NCBI RefSeq assembly: GCF_009762775.1
Contig: NZ_CP046401.1
Coordinates: 4,116,001-4,180,000, forward strand
Direction: 5' to 3'
DNA length: 64,000 nt
From: Maribellus comscasis
Lineage (GTDB): Bacteria > Bacteroidota > Bacteroidia > Bacteroidales > Prolixibacteraceae
The translations under genes and the position numbers were made by a program. This document shows positions 8,684 through 17,148 of this stretch, in pieces; within the stretch, counting starts at the first letter, position 1, and each line of letters opens with the position of its first letter. The notes beneath the pieces are model-generated. The model did no database searches and was not told the origin of the DNA. It saw nothing but the letters and a program-made list of their open reading frames with translations.

Positions 8684-8705
8684 AACCATACACTACAGTA
8701 TGGTT
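8684..8705. promoter_or_regulatory. 22-bp palindrome between the ECF sigma gene and lpdA (candidate operator)
   Basis: Perfect inverted repeat AACCATAC - ACTACA - GTATGGTT. It ends 17 bases before the lpdA -7 element at 8723, so it overlaps the expected -33 region. No T run follows, so a terminator is unlikely; a dimeric repressor or activator site fits better. Confidence 0.45.
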
Positions 8706-8722
8706 AAAAGCTTCAAATGCGT

Positions 8723-8730
8723 TAAATTTG
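8723..8730 (+). promoter_or_regulatory. -7 promoter element for lpdA
   Basis: TAAATTTG matches TAnnTTTG, 65 bases before the lpdA start. Confidence 0.5.
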
Positions 8731-8794
8731 TAGAACCTTTCAAAATTAGAAATGTTATAGTAACTTAAAGTCAATAATCAAAAAAACAGACATA

Positions 8795-10186
8795 ATGAAT
8801 TACGATGTAATTGTTGTTGGAAGTGGTCCTGGTGGATATGTTGCTGCCATTCGAGCATCGCAGCTTGGATTAAAAGTTGCCGTTGTTGAAAAAGAAAATA
8901 TCGGTGGTATTTGTTTGAACTGGGGATGTATTCCAACCAAATCATTACTTAAAAGTGCACAAGCCTTTGAATATGCCAAACACGCTGCTGATTACGGAAT
9001 TTCAATAGAAGGCGATGTAAAACCCGACCTCGCTGCGATGGTAAAACGTAGCCGTGGTGTTGCCGATGGAATGAGCAAAGGTGTTCAGTTTCTTTTCAAA
9101 AAAAATAAAATTGAACAGCTGCTGGGTTTTGGCAAATTAACGGCAAAAAATACAGTTGAAGTTACCGATGATTCGGGCAAGAAAAAGGCATACACAGCAA
9201 AACATATTATTTTGGCCACAGGAGCCCGCTCGCGTGAATTACCAAATTTAACGCAGGACGGAGAGAAAATTATTGGTTACCGCAAAGCGTTGGTTTTGGA
9301 TAAACAACCTGAAAGTATGGTTGTGGTTGGCTCCGGAGCTATTGGTAGTGAGTTCGCTTACTTTTATCAATCAATCGGAACCCAGGTGACTCTTGTTGAG
9401 TTTATGCCAACCTTGGTTCCAAACGAAGACGAAGAAGTTGCTAAACAACTGGAGCGATCATTCAAAAAAATGAAAATGAAGGTGCTGACTTCTTCTTCGG
9501 TTGAAAAAGTAGATACTTCAGGTAAGAAATGCAAGGTTACTGTTAAAACAAAAAAGGGAGAAGAACTTATTGAAGCCGATGTTGTTCTTTCCGCTGTGGG
9601 CATTACTCCAAATACAGAAGGAATTGGTTTGGAAGAATTAGGCGTTGAAACCGATAAAGGACGTGTAAAAGTTGATGATTTTTATCGCACCAATATTGAA
9701 GGAGTTTATGCCATTGGTGATATTCTGGCAGGCCCTGCTTTAGCGCATGTTGCATCGGCAGAAGGAATCGTTTGCGTAGAAAAAATTGCCGGTCTGAATC
9801 CGGAACCGGTTGATTACGGTAATATTCCTGGATGTACATATACAAGCCCTGAGGTATCATCAGTAGGAATGACTGAGGCCAAAGCAAAAGATGCAGGTTA
9901 CGAAATTAAAGTAGGAAAATTTCCTTATTCGGCGAGTGGAAAAGCAAGCGCTGCGGGCCAGAAAGATGGCTTTGTGAAATTAATATTTGATGCCAAATAT
10001 GGTGAACTATTGGGAGCGCACATGATTGGAGGAAATGTTACCGAAATGGTTGCAGAAATGGTAGTAGCCAAAAAACTGGAAATTACCGGTCATGAATTGA
10101 TTAAGTCAATCCATCCGCATCCGACAATGAGTGAAGCGATCATGGAAGCAGCAGCTGCTGCTTATGATGAGGTGATACATTTATAG
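8795..10186 (+). CDS. lpdA: dihydrolipoyl dehydrogenase (E3)
   Basis: FAD-dependent disulfide oxidoreductase of 463 aa that reoxidises dihydrolipoamide in 2-oxoacid dehydrogenase and/or glycine-cleavage complexes. The N-terminal FAD motif VVGSGPGGYVAAIRA (8-22), the redox-active pair Cys40/Cys45 in GGICLNWGCIPTK, the central NAD motif VVGSGAIGSEFA, the YAIGDI FAD motif, and the C-terminal dimer/active-site motif HPHPTMSEA are all present. No E1 or E2 genes are adjacent, so this is a stand-alone E3. Its own promoter and terminator suggest a monocistronic unit. Confidence 0.96.
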   Translation: MNYDVIVVGSGPGGYVAAIRASQLGLKVAVVEKENIGGICLNWGCIPTKSLLKSAQAFEYAKHAADYGISIEGDVKPDLAAMVKRSRGVADGMSKGVQFLFKKNKIEQLLGFGKLTAKNTVEVTDDSGKKKAYTAKHIILATGARSRELPNLTQDGEKIIGYRKALVLDKQPESMVVVGSGAIGSEFAYFYQSIGTQVTLVEFMPTLVPNEDEEVAKQLERSFKKMKMKVLTSSSVEKVDTSGKKCKVTVKTKKGEELIEADVVLSAVGITPNTEGIGLEELGVETDKGRVKVDDFYRTNIEGVYAIGDILAGPALAHVASAEGIVCVEKIAGLNPEPVDYGNIPGCTYTSPEVSSVGMTEAKAKDAGYEIKVGKFPYSASGKASAAGQKDGFVKLIFDAKYGELLGAHMIGGNVTEMVAEMVVAKKLEITGHELIKSIHPHPTMSEAIMEAAAAAYDEVIHL

Positions 10187-10205
10187 TAATTTGACATAAG
10201 ATATG

Positions 10206-10236
10206 AACCCGGGGGATTTTCTTCCGGGTTTTTTAT
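10206..10236 (+). terminator. intrinsic terminator of lpdA
   Basis: Stem AACCCGG/CCGGGTT with an 11-base loop followed by TTTTATTTT, 20 bases past the lpdA stop. Confidence 0.8.
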
Positions 10237-10329
10237 TTTGTCCATATTCGACGAAGTGATTAAATTGGTCGAAAATTCCGTAATTAATTGAAAATCAGAA
10301 AGAATGTTTTGCGGGTAAAGATTTAATTA

Positions 10330-10337
10330 TAAATTTG
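10330..10337 (+). promoter_or_regulatory. -7 promoter element for the FadL-type gene
   Basis: TAAATTTG matches TAnnTTTG and lies 100 bases upstream of the start codon, implying a leader of about 90 bases. Confidence 0.4.
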
Positions 10338-10436
10338 CTTCCGTTAAATAAACAGCTACACACTGAATGAATATCTCATTTGTCGATTTCAAGAGAAAAC
10401 TGAATTTAATTAACACACTTAATAAATTTTAAACGA

Positions 10437-12104
10437 ATGAAAAAACTAACGCTATTCGCAGCATTGTTTATGCTGATTCAGGTAACTTTTGCCGGTGGTA
10501 TATTAACAAATACAAACCAAAGTGCCCAGTTCATTCGCATGATGTCGAGAAATGCATCAACCGATATTGATGCGGTTTATTTTAATCCTGCGGGTTTAAT
10601 AAAATTGGAAGATGGTTGGCATTTTGCCTTTTACAGCCAAACTATTTTTCAGGATAAAACGGTTGACAGTAAATTTCCTTTGCTAAATGACGGACACTAT
10701 GTCGGGGAAGTAACTGTACCTGTTTTTCCCACTGCTTATGCGGTTTACAAAAAAGAAAACTGGGCATTTTCTCTGGGGTTTGGGCCAAATGCCGGTGGCG
10801 GTTCTGCTGATTTTGACAGAGGCTTGCCTTCGTTTGAAATACCAATAACCAAGGTTGTTCCGGGACTTGCTGCACTAAGCCAAATCGATCCGACATTGGA
10901 TGTAACAGGGTATAACGCTGATTTGTCGTTTAACGGAAGTTCCGTTTTTTGGGGTATCCAATTGGGGGCGACATATAAAATAAACGATATTCTTTCGGTT
11001 TATGGTGGCGTCAGGTACATGCCATCGAAAAACACATATGAAGGTGCTATTAAAAATATTCAGTTGCAGGTTGCAGGACAATATTTTGCAGCTCCTGCCT
11101 GGCTTTCAGGAACAGCCTCAACAGTTAGCGATTTGGCAACCCTGGCAGGTGCAGCTGCCGCGCAACTTGGAGGAACGGCCTCTAATTTGCAACCTTTAGT
11201 CGATGGCGGCGCAGGTTCCTATACTTTGGCTCAGTTGGAGGAGGCCCAGTATATTGATGCAACAACGCGCGCCCAATTAGAGGGGGGATTGTTAAGTTTA
11301 GGAGTAGCTCAGGGACAAATTGATCAAATGCCGCTGTCTACTGTTCAGGGAACATACTCTACGGCTGCTGATACCTACAGTGGACAGGCCACTACATTAA
11401 ATAATACTGCCACTACTTTGAATGGAACTGCAGAGCAATTGGGAGACAAAGAAGTTAAAACTGAACAAACGGGTGCTGGTTTTACTCCAATGCTTGGGCT
11501 ACACATTTCTCCAACCGAAAACCTGGATATTGCGGTGAAATATGAAATGAAAACCATCCTTAAACTTACCAACGATACCGAAGTTGACGATCTTGGATTA
11601 TTCCCCGACGGAGATGAAACAAGGAACGATGTGCCGGCCATTCTTGGAATAGGGATTGGTTATAAACCGGTAAACTGGCTGGAAGCTCAATTTTCATATA
11701 CCGGTTATTTTAATAAAGGTGTTGATTGGGGATACAATACAAGATACCTGGCAGGTGGAACGATGGTCAAACGCGAAATTGATAAAAATGGTTATGAACT
11801 TGGTCTGGGACTTCAGTTTAATCTGAGTGAAAAATTTGCAGTAAGTGTTGGCGGACTTGTTGGAGATATGGGTGTGGCAGACAGCTATCAAAGCGACTTT
11901 AGTTACAGTAACCCCTCTTCTACCATTGGTTTTGGATTTATGTGGAAAATTACGGACAAACTGGTATTTGATGCTGGTTTCTCTGATACTTTTTATAAAG
12001 ATCAGACAATTTCCTTTACCGACGTTGATTTAGGTAGCTACGAGGAAACACTAGGTAAAACTACTGTTAATTTTGCAGCAGGCTTGTCTTACAGCATTTT
12101 TTAA
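10437..12104 (+). CDS. OmpP1/FadL-family outer membrane transporter with a large insertion
   Basis: Outer-membrane beta-barrel of 555 aa with a signal peptide (1-19, ending VTFAG). The N-terminal hatch pattern TDIDAVYFNPAGL is the FadL/TodX signature, and strands alternate to the C-terminal Phe (AAGLSYSIF). FadL proteins carry long-chain fatty acids or other hydrophobic molecules across the outer membrane. The barrel is interrupted by about 130 residues (roughly 209-345) rich in Ala, Thr, Gln and Gly, likely helical or low-complexity, which makes the protein about 100 residues longer than usual. Its substrate is unknown. Confidence 0.9.
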   Translation: MKKLTLFAALFMLIQVTFAGGILTNTNQSAQFIRMMSRNASTDIDAVYFNPAGLIKLEDGWHFAFYSQTIFQDKTVDSKFPLLNDGHYVGEVTVPVFPTAYAVYKKENWAFSLGFGPNAGGGSADFDRGLPSFEIPITKVVPGLAALSQIDPTLDVTGYNADLSFNGSSVFWGIQLGATYKINDILSVYGGVRYMPSKNTYEGAIKNIQLQVAGQYFAAPAWLSGTASTVSDLATLAGAAAAQLGGTASNLQPLVDGGAGSYTLAQLEEAQYIDATTRAQLEGGLLSLGVAQGQIDQMPLSTVQGTYSTAADTYSGQATTLNNTATTLNGTAEQLGDKEVKTEQTGAGFTPMLGLHISPTENLDIAVKYEMKTILKLTNDTEVDDLGLFPDGDETRNDVPAILGIGIGYKPVNWLEAQFSYTGYFNKGVDWGYNTRYLAGGTMVKREIDKNGYELGLGLQFNLSEKFAVSVGGLVGDMGVADSYQSDFSYSNPSSTIGFGFMWKITDKLVFDAGFSDTFYKDQTISFTDVDLGSYEETLGKTTVNFAAGLSYSIF

Positions 12105-12124
12105 TGAAGAATGAAATAAAAGTT

Positions 12125-12155
12125 AAGCTGTCCGGTTTGGGCAGCTTTTTTATTT
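12125..12155 (+). terminator. terminator of the FadL-type gene
   Basis: Stem AAGCTGTCC/GGGCAGCTT (one G-U), 5-base loop, then TTTTTATTTT. The T run overlaps the stop codon of the convergent hydrolase gene. Confidence 0.8.
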
Positions 12156-13307
12156 TAATAACCCTGCAGCATTCGCAAAAACCATTTCAAAACTTTTGTC
12201 TACCAATGCCGACTTTTCAGAGTTGTAAACCGGAAACGGATTTTCGTGTGAATACTGGTACGGAAAATCAAATGTATGAAGTTGAAAGTGAAATTTTTTA
12301 TGACCACTTTTTAATGTGTTATTGATGTGTTTTGCCGGGATTACCTGATCCTTTAATAATCCGATAGCAGTTATCTTTTTTGATAATCTTGAAAGGCCCT
12401 TTTCTTTTAACTTTGAAAATGAAGGAATCGGAATCATAGCTTTGAACGATTTTACGACTGAATGTAAGGGAGTTGATAGATTCTTTTTTGTTTCAGTAAC
12501 AGATTTTCGTTCAAAGTTGCGGAGGTAGAAATCATTTAAATCCCGATAAGCAAGATTGTCCATTATAAGTTTCGAAGTTCCGCTCATATTGTCAAAAGTA
12601 GTTCCGCCGCAAAACAAAACAGCTTTCGATTTTTTTAAAAGATTTCCAGGATTAGCCATAAACATTATTTGGGTGAGGAATGCGCCAATTGAATACCCGA
12701 AGAAATTGATTTGCGTATTTTCTTCAAGCAAGGGATAATCGCCGTTTTTGATTTGATTTAGAAGCTGAATCAAATCATGGGCGCTTTGTAGTCCACCACG
12801 GTAAAAGCGCATAGGATCTTCGGATAAGCGATCGCTTAAAGCAGCATTCGCAAAAGAAGCCTGGATAATATTTTGATGCATATTTTTTCTTGAGTTAACC
12901 AGCATATTCATTGCCCGCGGGTCGCTCCATTCTCTTTTCCCGCGGTTCATATGAAATGCCAGGGGGAAAAGAATGATGGTCCGGGCGGTTTGTTCTGCCA
13001 AATAAGTTGCCCAGGACAGGTACTTGCTCCAGTCGCGTTCATTTAATCCATGTAATAAGATAATAGCCCGGTTATTTTTTTTGTCGGAAGGAGTGAATAC
13101 AGGGTATTTAAAATGCCAGTTTTCTTCAATCTTGGAATCTTCAATACCAAATTGATTTTGGAAAATACCATTTTTTAACAATGACGTTTGGAAGGATGAA
13201 TGAAATTCAAGATTTCGGATACAAACATCAGAATGAGGAACTTTAATACATCGCTTGTTAAGGGAGAAAAGTGTTGCGAGTTGCTGGTGTAAGTGTGTGT
13301 AATTCAT
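12150..13307 (-). CDS. alpha/beta-hydrolase-fold protein
   Basis: Protein of 385 aa from the ATG at 13307; an upstream in-frame start at 13379 would add 24 residues of poor character. The fold is supported by an HGLNER oxyanion-type loop after a hydrophobic strand (AIILLHGLNE) and the nucleophile elbow GYSIGAF, with the likely Asp in a following strand (AIGLLKDQVIP) and a His in the C-terminal third. There is no signal peptide, so it is probably cytoplasmic. It looks like a Bacteroidota-specific uncharacterised family (perhaps DUF6051); I cannot name a substrate. It is divergent from the LytTR regulator. Confidence 0.7.
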   Translation of the reverse strand: MNYTHLHQQLATLFSLNKRCIKVPHSDVCIRNLEFHSSFQTSLLKNGIFQNQFGIEDSKIEENWHFKYPVFTPSDKKNNRAIILLHGLNERDWSKYLSWATYLAEQTARTIILFPLAFHMNRGKREWSDPRAMNMLVNSRKNMHQNIIQASFANAALSDRLSEDPMRFYRGGLQSAHDLIQLLNQIKNGDYPLLEENTQINFFGYSIGAFLTQIMFMANPGNLLKKSKAVLFCGGTTFDNMSGTSKLIMDNLAYRDLNDFYLRNFERKSVTETKKNLSTPLHSVVKSFKAMIPIPSFSKLKEKGLSRLSKKITAIGLLKDQVIPAKHINNTLKSGHKKFHFQLHTFDFPYQYSHENPFPVYNSEKSALVDKSFEMVFANAAGLLK

Positions 13308-13488
13308 GTGCTTCCAATTTGTAGAAGTGAAATTAGCTGGGTTTTTTCTGTGTTGCAAAAGAATGGGATTGCCTGCCAAAAATCAGGGACAAGATTGTTG
13401 ATTTAGGGGGGAGATTGTTCATTGTGGGGTGAAATTTTACGATTAGATTCTACGATTCTGATAAGATTTCTTTATTTAAAGCTTATTT

Positions 13489-14361
13489 TTGAAAAAATTC
13501 TGGACTATGCTTATCTGGGAAAAAAAGATACCTGAATTTCTGATTTTTAGAAAAAACATTGTCAACCGAATTCTTTTTACGGCTGCTTTTGCTTTGGTAT
13601 TCATAAATATTTATGCGCCGTTTGGAGTAAATACCTGGTACAATGTTACCAAATTGGAACTGTTTTTATATTCCAGTGGCTTAATCTTAACCGGAATTTT
13701 AGTTATGGTAATCAGCCGTATATTAATGTTTCAGATAAACAAAAAGCATAAATTAAATTATTTGCAGTACGGAAGCTGGGAACTGACTGAAATCGTTATA
13801 ATGGCATTTGTTTATACATTGCTTAAAGTATTTTTTCTTCATGAAAAGAGTGATATTGTCGATGATTTTGTCGTTTCGCTTCAAATAACTGCCCTGGTTG
13901 TTATTTTGCCATATATAATACTCACCTTATATTTTTCCTGGCAGGACAAATCAAAAAAGTTGGAGAGCCTGGAGCAATTGAAAGAGGATACCAATGTAAA
14001 AGCAAGCAAGCTTCTTCCTTTCTACGACGAAAAGGAGGTTATGCGGTTTTCCATGTTGCCTTCAGATATTCTTTATCTTGAGGCCGCTGATAATTATGTA
14101 ACCATCTATTTTTTGAATAAACAGAAAATATCACATTATCTTCTTCGTAACAGTTTAAAAAATCTTGGAGAATATCTTTCTGAATATTCATTTATTCGGT
14201 GTCACCGTTCGTTTATTGTAAATTTTGAAAAAGTAAAACTTATTCGCAAAGAAAAAGACGGATTAAAGCTTGAAATCGACGCGCCGACGGAATTAATTAT
14301 TCCGGTTTCAAAGACATATTCACAGGAGGTTTTAAATGAGTTTGTAAAAACAGGAAGTTAA
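13489..14361 (+). CDS. membrane-bound LytTR-type transcriptional regulator
   Basis: Protein of 290 aa from a TTG start; an ATG at 13507 is an alternative. Four membrane helices fill the N-terminal half (about 26-160). The C-terminal LytTR DNA-binding domain (about 190-285) shows the family motifs ILYLEAADNYVTIYF, FIRCHRSFIVNFEKV and ELIIPVSKTY. No receiver domain is present, so the membrane part is the presumed sensor and the protein likely acts without a kinase. Targets are unknown; the divergent hydrolase gene is a candidate. It ends 4 bases into the convergent deformylase-like gene (stop codons overlap). Confidence 0.88.
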   Translation: MKKFWTMLIWEKKIPEFLIFRKNIVNRILFTAAFALVFINIYAPFGVNTWYNVTKLELFLYSSGLILTGILVMVISRILMFQINKKHKLNYLQYGSWELTEIVIMAFVYTLLKVFFLHEKSDIVDDFVVSLQITALVVILPYIILTLYFSWQDKSKKLESLEQLKEDTNVKASKLLPFYDEKEVMRFSMLPSDILYLEAADNYVTIYFLNKQKISHYLLRNSLKNLGEYLSEYSFIRCHRSFIVNFEKVKLIRKEKDGLKLEIDAPTELIIPVSKTYSQEVLNEFVKTGS

Positions 14362-14846
14362 TCTGAGGGTTTCCATCGGAAGGATTTGTTGTCAACAGCC
14401 CGTTGCACAGCAAGAATGCCATCCAGATGATCAAATTCATGCTGTATGAGTTCCGCCATGTCGTCTTCCAGCTGCCAGGTTTGTTTTTCCCAGTTCAGGT
14501 CGTAGAATGAAAGTGTGAGTTTTTTGTGCCGCTTTACTTTTACGAACAGATTGGGGAAGCTCATACAATCATCCCATAACTCAATCATCTCGTTGCCCGG
14601 GATTTTAAGTTCGGGGTTTATGATTGCAATCGGTTTATCAATATTTATGCATACAATTCGTTTTAAAAGACCAATTTGAGGTGCGGAAATGGCGCGTCCT
14701 GCACCGTATTTTTCTCGAAAATCAAGTACAGTTTCAAACATCAGATTAAATTGCGGTAGTAATTCTTTAAGTTCTGATTTTTCAACGGGGACTGATTTTT
14801 CGTAAAGTTTTGGATCTCCCAGTAATAATATATCCTTTACAGCCAT
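14358..14846 (-). CDS. divergent peptide deformylase-like protein
   Basis: Metalloenzyme family of 162 aa that removes formyl groups from nascent proteins. The HEFDH motif (His136, Glu137, His140) and a metal-ligand Cys94 in WDDCMSFP are present. The usual first motif GxGxAAPQ appears as GAGRAISAPQIG and the usual EGCLS as DDCMS, so motifs 1 and 2 are diverged while the metal ligands and catalytic Glu are kept. The variant motifs suggest a paralogue rather than the housekeeping enzyme, possibly acting on other peptides. The tail overlaps the convergent LytTR gene by 4 bases. Confidence 0.82.
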   Translation of the reverse strand: MAVKDILLLGDPKLYEKSVPVEKSELKELLPQFNLMFETVLDFREKYGAGRAISAPQIGLLKRIVCINIDKPIAIINPELKIPGNEMIELWDDCMSFPNLFVKVKRHKKLTLSFYDLNWEKQTWQLEDDMAELIQHEFDHLDGILAVQRAVDNKSFRWKPSD

Positions 14847-14879
14847 TTGTTTTTTATGTAAATATACTTTTTAGAAATG

Positions 14880-14913
14880 AAAAAAAGGCTGCCCGAAGAA
14901 TTCGGACAACCTT
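14880..14913 (-). terminator. terminator of the serpin-lipoprotein operon
   Basis: Imperfect 13-bp stem (14885-14897 with 14901-14913, loop GAA) followed on the minus strand by a T run; it lies 50 bases beyond the stop codon at 14964. Confidence 0.8.
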
Positions 14914-14963
14914 AAAGACTAACCTGGTATCAAAAAATAAAAAATACGGGTGATGGTTATTAA

Positions 14964-15617
14964 TTAATTCAAATCAAAAATTTCTGAGTAATCTTCCCCG
15001 TCAGCCAATTTGGCGGTAAGAACAAATTCCGTTTTACCTTCTTGTTTTAGCGGTGTTAAATCGAACCGAAGTTCTTTTGTAAATAGTGCTTCACACATGT
15101 CTCCGTTGGCGTTGTGCCTGATTTCCAAAGTAGGGATATTGGATGAACCAGTGACCCAGGGGTGCATCCGTGCGAGATCTATCGTATGTTCCTGACATCC
15201 TCCACTGTACGATAGTTTTATCTGCAAACAATCGCCATCAATAAAAGCTTCATGAACAAAAACCGGATCGCGTGCAAGGCTGTCATAGTTGTTAAAGTTT
15301 AAATCTACATATGGTGCACAATTTAACTCTTCCACATATGAAATATCGCTGGCAGCCCCCCGGTCGCAGGTTGGTATAACATTTGGCAATTCTTTGTATT
15401 CAACCAAAACACGTTGTCCCTGTGTAAAAGTAAAACCATCGGGGTAATAAAGCGGCTGAATACGGTTACCGTTGTCGAGTTCAATTACAATGCCACAACT
15501 TGCGGCACCTGCATAATCTACTACTGTACCGGTTTCCATCAGGGTTACTTCATCGTCCTGCTGGCAACTGGCAAACAAAAAAACAGCAAATATTAATGGA
15601 ATTAATAATTGTTTCAT
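14964..15617 (-). CDS. lipoprotein of unknown function
   Basis: Protein of 217 aa with a lipoprotein signal (MKQLLIPLIFAVFLFASCQQ; lipobox FASC). The mature part has two regions: a small beta-rich domain (about 25-95) with conserved-looking Cys and Gly, and a C-terminal part (about 105-215) with CxxH-like spacing in SGGCQEHTIDLARMH. No enzymatic motif is recognisable. It lies 66 bases downstream of the serpin gene on the same strand and is followed by a terminator, so the two are probably one transcript, and the lipoprotein may be a partner in the same periplasmic or surface defence task. Confidence 0.7.
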   Translation of the reverse strand: MKQLLIPLIFAVFLFASCQQDDEVTLMETGTVVDYAGAASCGIVIELDNGNRIQPLYYPDGFTFTQGQRVLVEYKELPNVIPTCDRGAASDISYVEELNCAPYVDLNFNNYDSLARDPVFVHEAFIDGDCLQIKLSYSGGCQEHTIDLARMHPWVTGSSNIPTLEIRHNANGDMCEALFTKELRFDLTPLKQEGKTEFVLTAKLADGEDYSEIFDLN

Positions 15618-15682
15618 GGCATTTTGTTTCTGTTGAATAATTAACGCATAAATGAGTTGCTTTATTTTGTTATCCGGACAAA

Positions 15683-16912
15683 TTATTCATATACAGGGTT
15701 TTTTACAGTTCCCATAAAAAGAATTGCTCCGGTATCCTTTTCAGTAATGGCGTAAAAAAACGGACGGTTGGCATTAAATTCCACAAACAGCGGTACAGAG
15801 GTTGTCTCAACTCCAACAACGGTGACGGCAGCAGCCTCAGTTCCTTCCTCGTTTACCTCGATAAAAGTCTTGTGTTTTACAAAGTCGATTTTTAGCTGCC
15901 CGTTTTTGTTTATTCCTGTAAAATCAGCGGCGTCGGTAAATGCAACTCCCATTCCCATTTCCGACAAAACATCGTTTAACTTGATTTCATATTTGTATTT
16001 GAATTTTGGAAGACTTATGATGACGTCTTCTGTCTCTGCAAAACTTTGCATCCATGTTTCCCAATTGTCTTTATCCAGTTTGTCTACAATATCCTGAAGT
16101 GTTTTATCCGTTTCGGGAAGAAAAACAAACATGTTGTATTTCCCTTTTCCGTAGGGTAGCTGAATGGCGCTAAACAAATCGTTGGATGCCATTTCAACGG
16201 TTTGGGTTTGATTCATAAAATCAGTTTGTATAGTGGAGCCGCTATCCGGATAAAAAGGATCTTCTGTTGTTTTATCTTTGTCAAATTCCGATGCCCACAT
16301 TCCTTTAAAATAAATGGCATTAATAAGAAACATCACTTGTTCAGGTGAAATTTCATCCAAAATTTTGTCAATTTTATCATGCGTTTTTTCGGCAACCCAT
16401 CCGTTGATGGTTTCCAAAGCATTGGGCGAGCTAAAGTCCAGTGCATCTACTTCAGCGTTGTAATATTCTTTGTTCGTCGAAATAAAATCCTGCTCTACAT
16501 CAAACCCTTCGCGGTAATATATTGCATTTGCAATTTCGAGAAGTACTTTTTTATCCAGCGATTTTAAACCGTCAACCAATGTTTGGTACGATGTGTTGAT
16601 CGCTTCAGATGTTAAACCATATACTTTTAACGTTTTCTCCATCGCCGTTTTTGTTTCTCCGTTGGCTCCGTTGTATGTCATTGCCAATGCCAGGCTTACA
16701 CTTAATGGCGACACCATAATGTTGTCGGATTGGGTTTCAAAGGCATAGATATTCTGGAAGAGTTCAAAACCAAAACTATTCTCGGCTTCCAGTAATTGAG
16801 CCGTTTTTTCGGTGAGTTTTATTTCATCAATTTCGTCGTTTGAATTTGCCAAATCGCAGCCAAAGACAAAAAAAGAAGCCAGTATAAGTGAGAAAATGAA
16901 TTTAAGTTTCAT
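15683..16912 (-). CDS. serpin-family protease inhibitor, lipoprotein
   Basis: Serine/cysteine protease inhibitor of 409 aa from the ATG at 16912 (the open frame extends upstream but the signal peptide starts here). The signal MKLKFIFSLILASFFVFGCD has a lipobox, so the inhibitor should be lipid-anchored. The serpin core is clear: FLINAIYFKGMWASEFD, FLPE and the terminal segment NRPFFYAITEKDTGAILFMG. The hinge EEGTEAAAVT before the reactive loop matches inhibitory serpins. By fixed spacing the scissile bond would be Thr-Ser (P1-P1'), which argues against a trypsin-like target. A candidate ECF promoter lies upstream. Confidence 0.94.
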   Translation of the reverse strand: MKLKFIFSLILASFFVFGCDLANSNDEIDEIKLTEKTAQLLEAENSFGFELFQNIYAFETQSDNIMVSPLSVSLALAMTYNGANGETKTAMEKTLKVYGLTSEAINTSYQTLVDGLKSLDKKVLLEIANAIYYREGFDVEQDFISTNKEYYNAEVDALDFSSPNALETINGWVAEKTHDKIDKILDEISPEQVMFLINAIYFKGMWASEFDKDKTTEDPFYPDSGSTIQTDFMNQTQTVEMASNDLFSAIQLPYGKGKYNMFVFLPETDKTLQDIVDKLDKDNWETWMQSFAETEDVIISLPKFKYKYEIKLNDVLSEMGMGVAFTDAADFTGINKNGQLKIDFVKHKTFIEVNEEGTEAAAVTVVGVETTSVPLFVEFNANRPFFYAITEKDTGAILFMGTVKNPVYE

Positions 16913-16958
16913 AGCTTTTGTTTTAATTTCTGTTGTTCTCCTGCAATTGATGTTCCAA

Positions 16959-16986
16959 AGATGAGTGAACACAGAAAAAGGTTGCG
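16959..16986 (-). promoter_or_regulatory. candidate ECF promoter of the serpin operon
   Basis: Minus-strand CGCAACCTTTT, 12 bases, then CATCT. It matches the motif found upstream of three other transcription units in this window and lies about 47 bases before the serpin start codon. Confidence 0.6.
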
Positions 16987-17007
16987 TGAATTTGTTTATT
17001 GGGAAAA

Positions 17008-17035
17008 CGCAACCTTTTATTTTGTTATTTCATCT
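17008..17035 (+). promoter_or_regulatory. candidate ECF promoter of the sigma factor gene
   Basis: Plus-strand CGCAACCTTTT, 12 bases, then CATCT. It is divergent from the serpin promoter, with the two -35 blocks 21 bases apart. Its position 114 bases upstream of the ECF gene suggests autoregulation. Confidence 0.6.
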
Positions 17036-17148
17036 GGATAATGTTTTCGTGTAGTTTTTATCGTTTGTAGTATGAAAATTGAGGATAGACGTTCGGGATT
17101 GATTAAAGGAATATTCCTTAATTTTGAACGGAATTTATATAACCTGAT

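Noticed and set aside
12104..12325. 73-codon plus-strand open frame after the FadL gene
   Set aside because: It contains the FadL terminator and then runs antisense to the alpha/beta hydrolase gene.
16976..17018. 11-bp inverted repeat AAAAGGTTGCG...CGCAACCTTTT as a terminator or hairpin
   Set aside because: The arms are the -35 blocks of two divergent promoter motifs, which also occur singly elsewhere (28694, and in looser form 22301). The 21-base loop and absence of a converging gene end make a terminator unlikely.
17072..17148. ATG at 17072 as an earlier start of the ECF sigma gene
   Set aside because: It is 77 bases upstream and out of frame with the sigma coding sequence, so the TTG at 17149 was kept.
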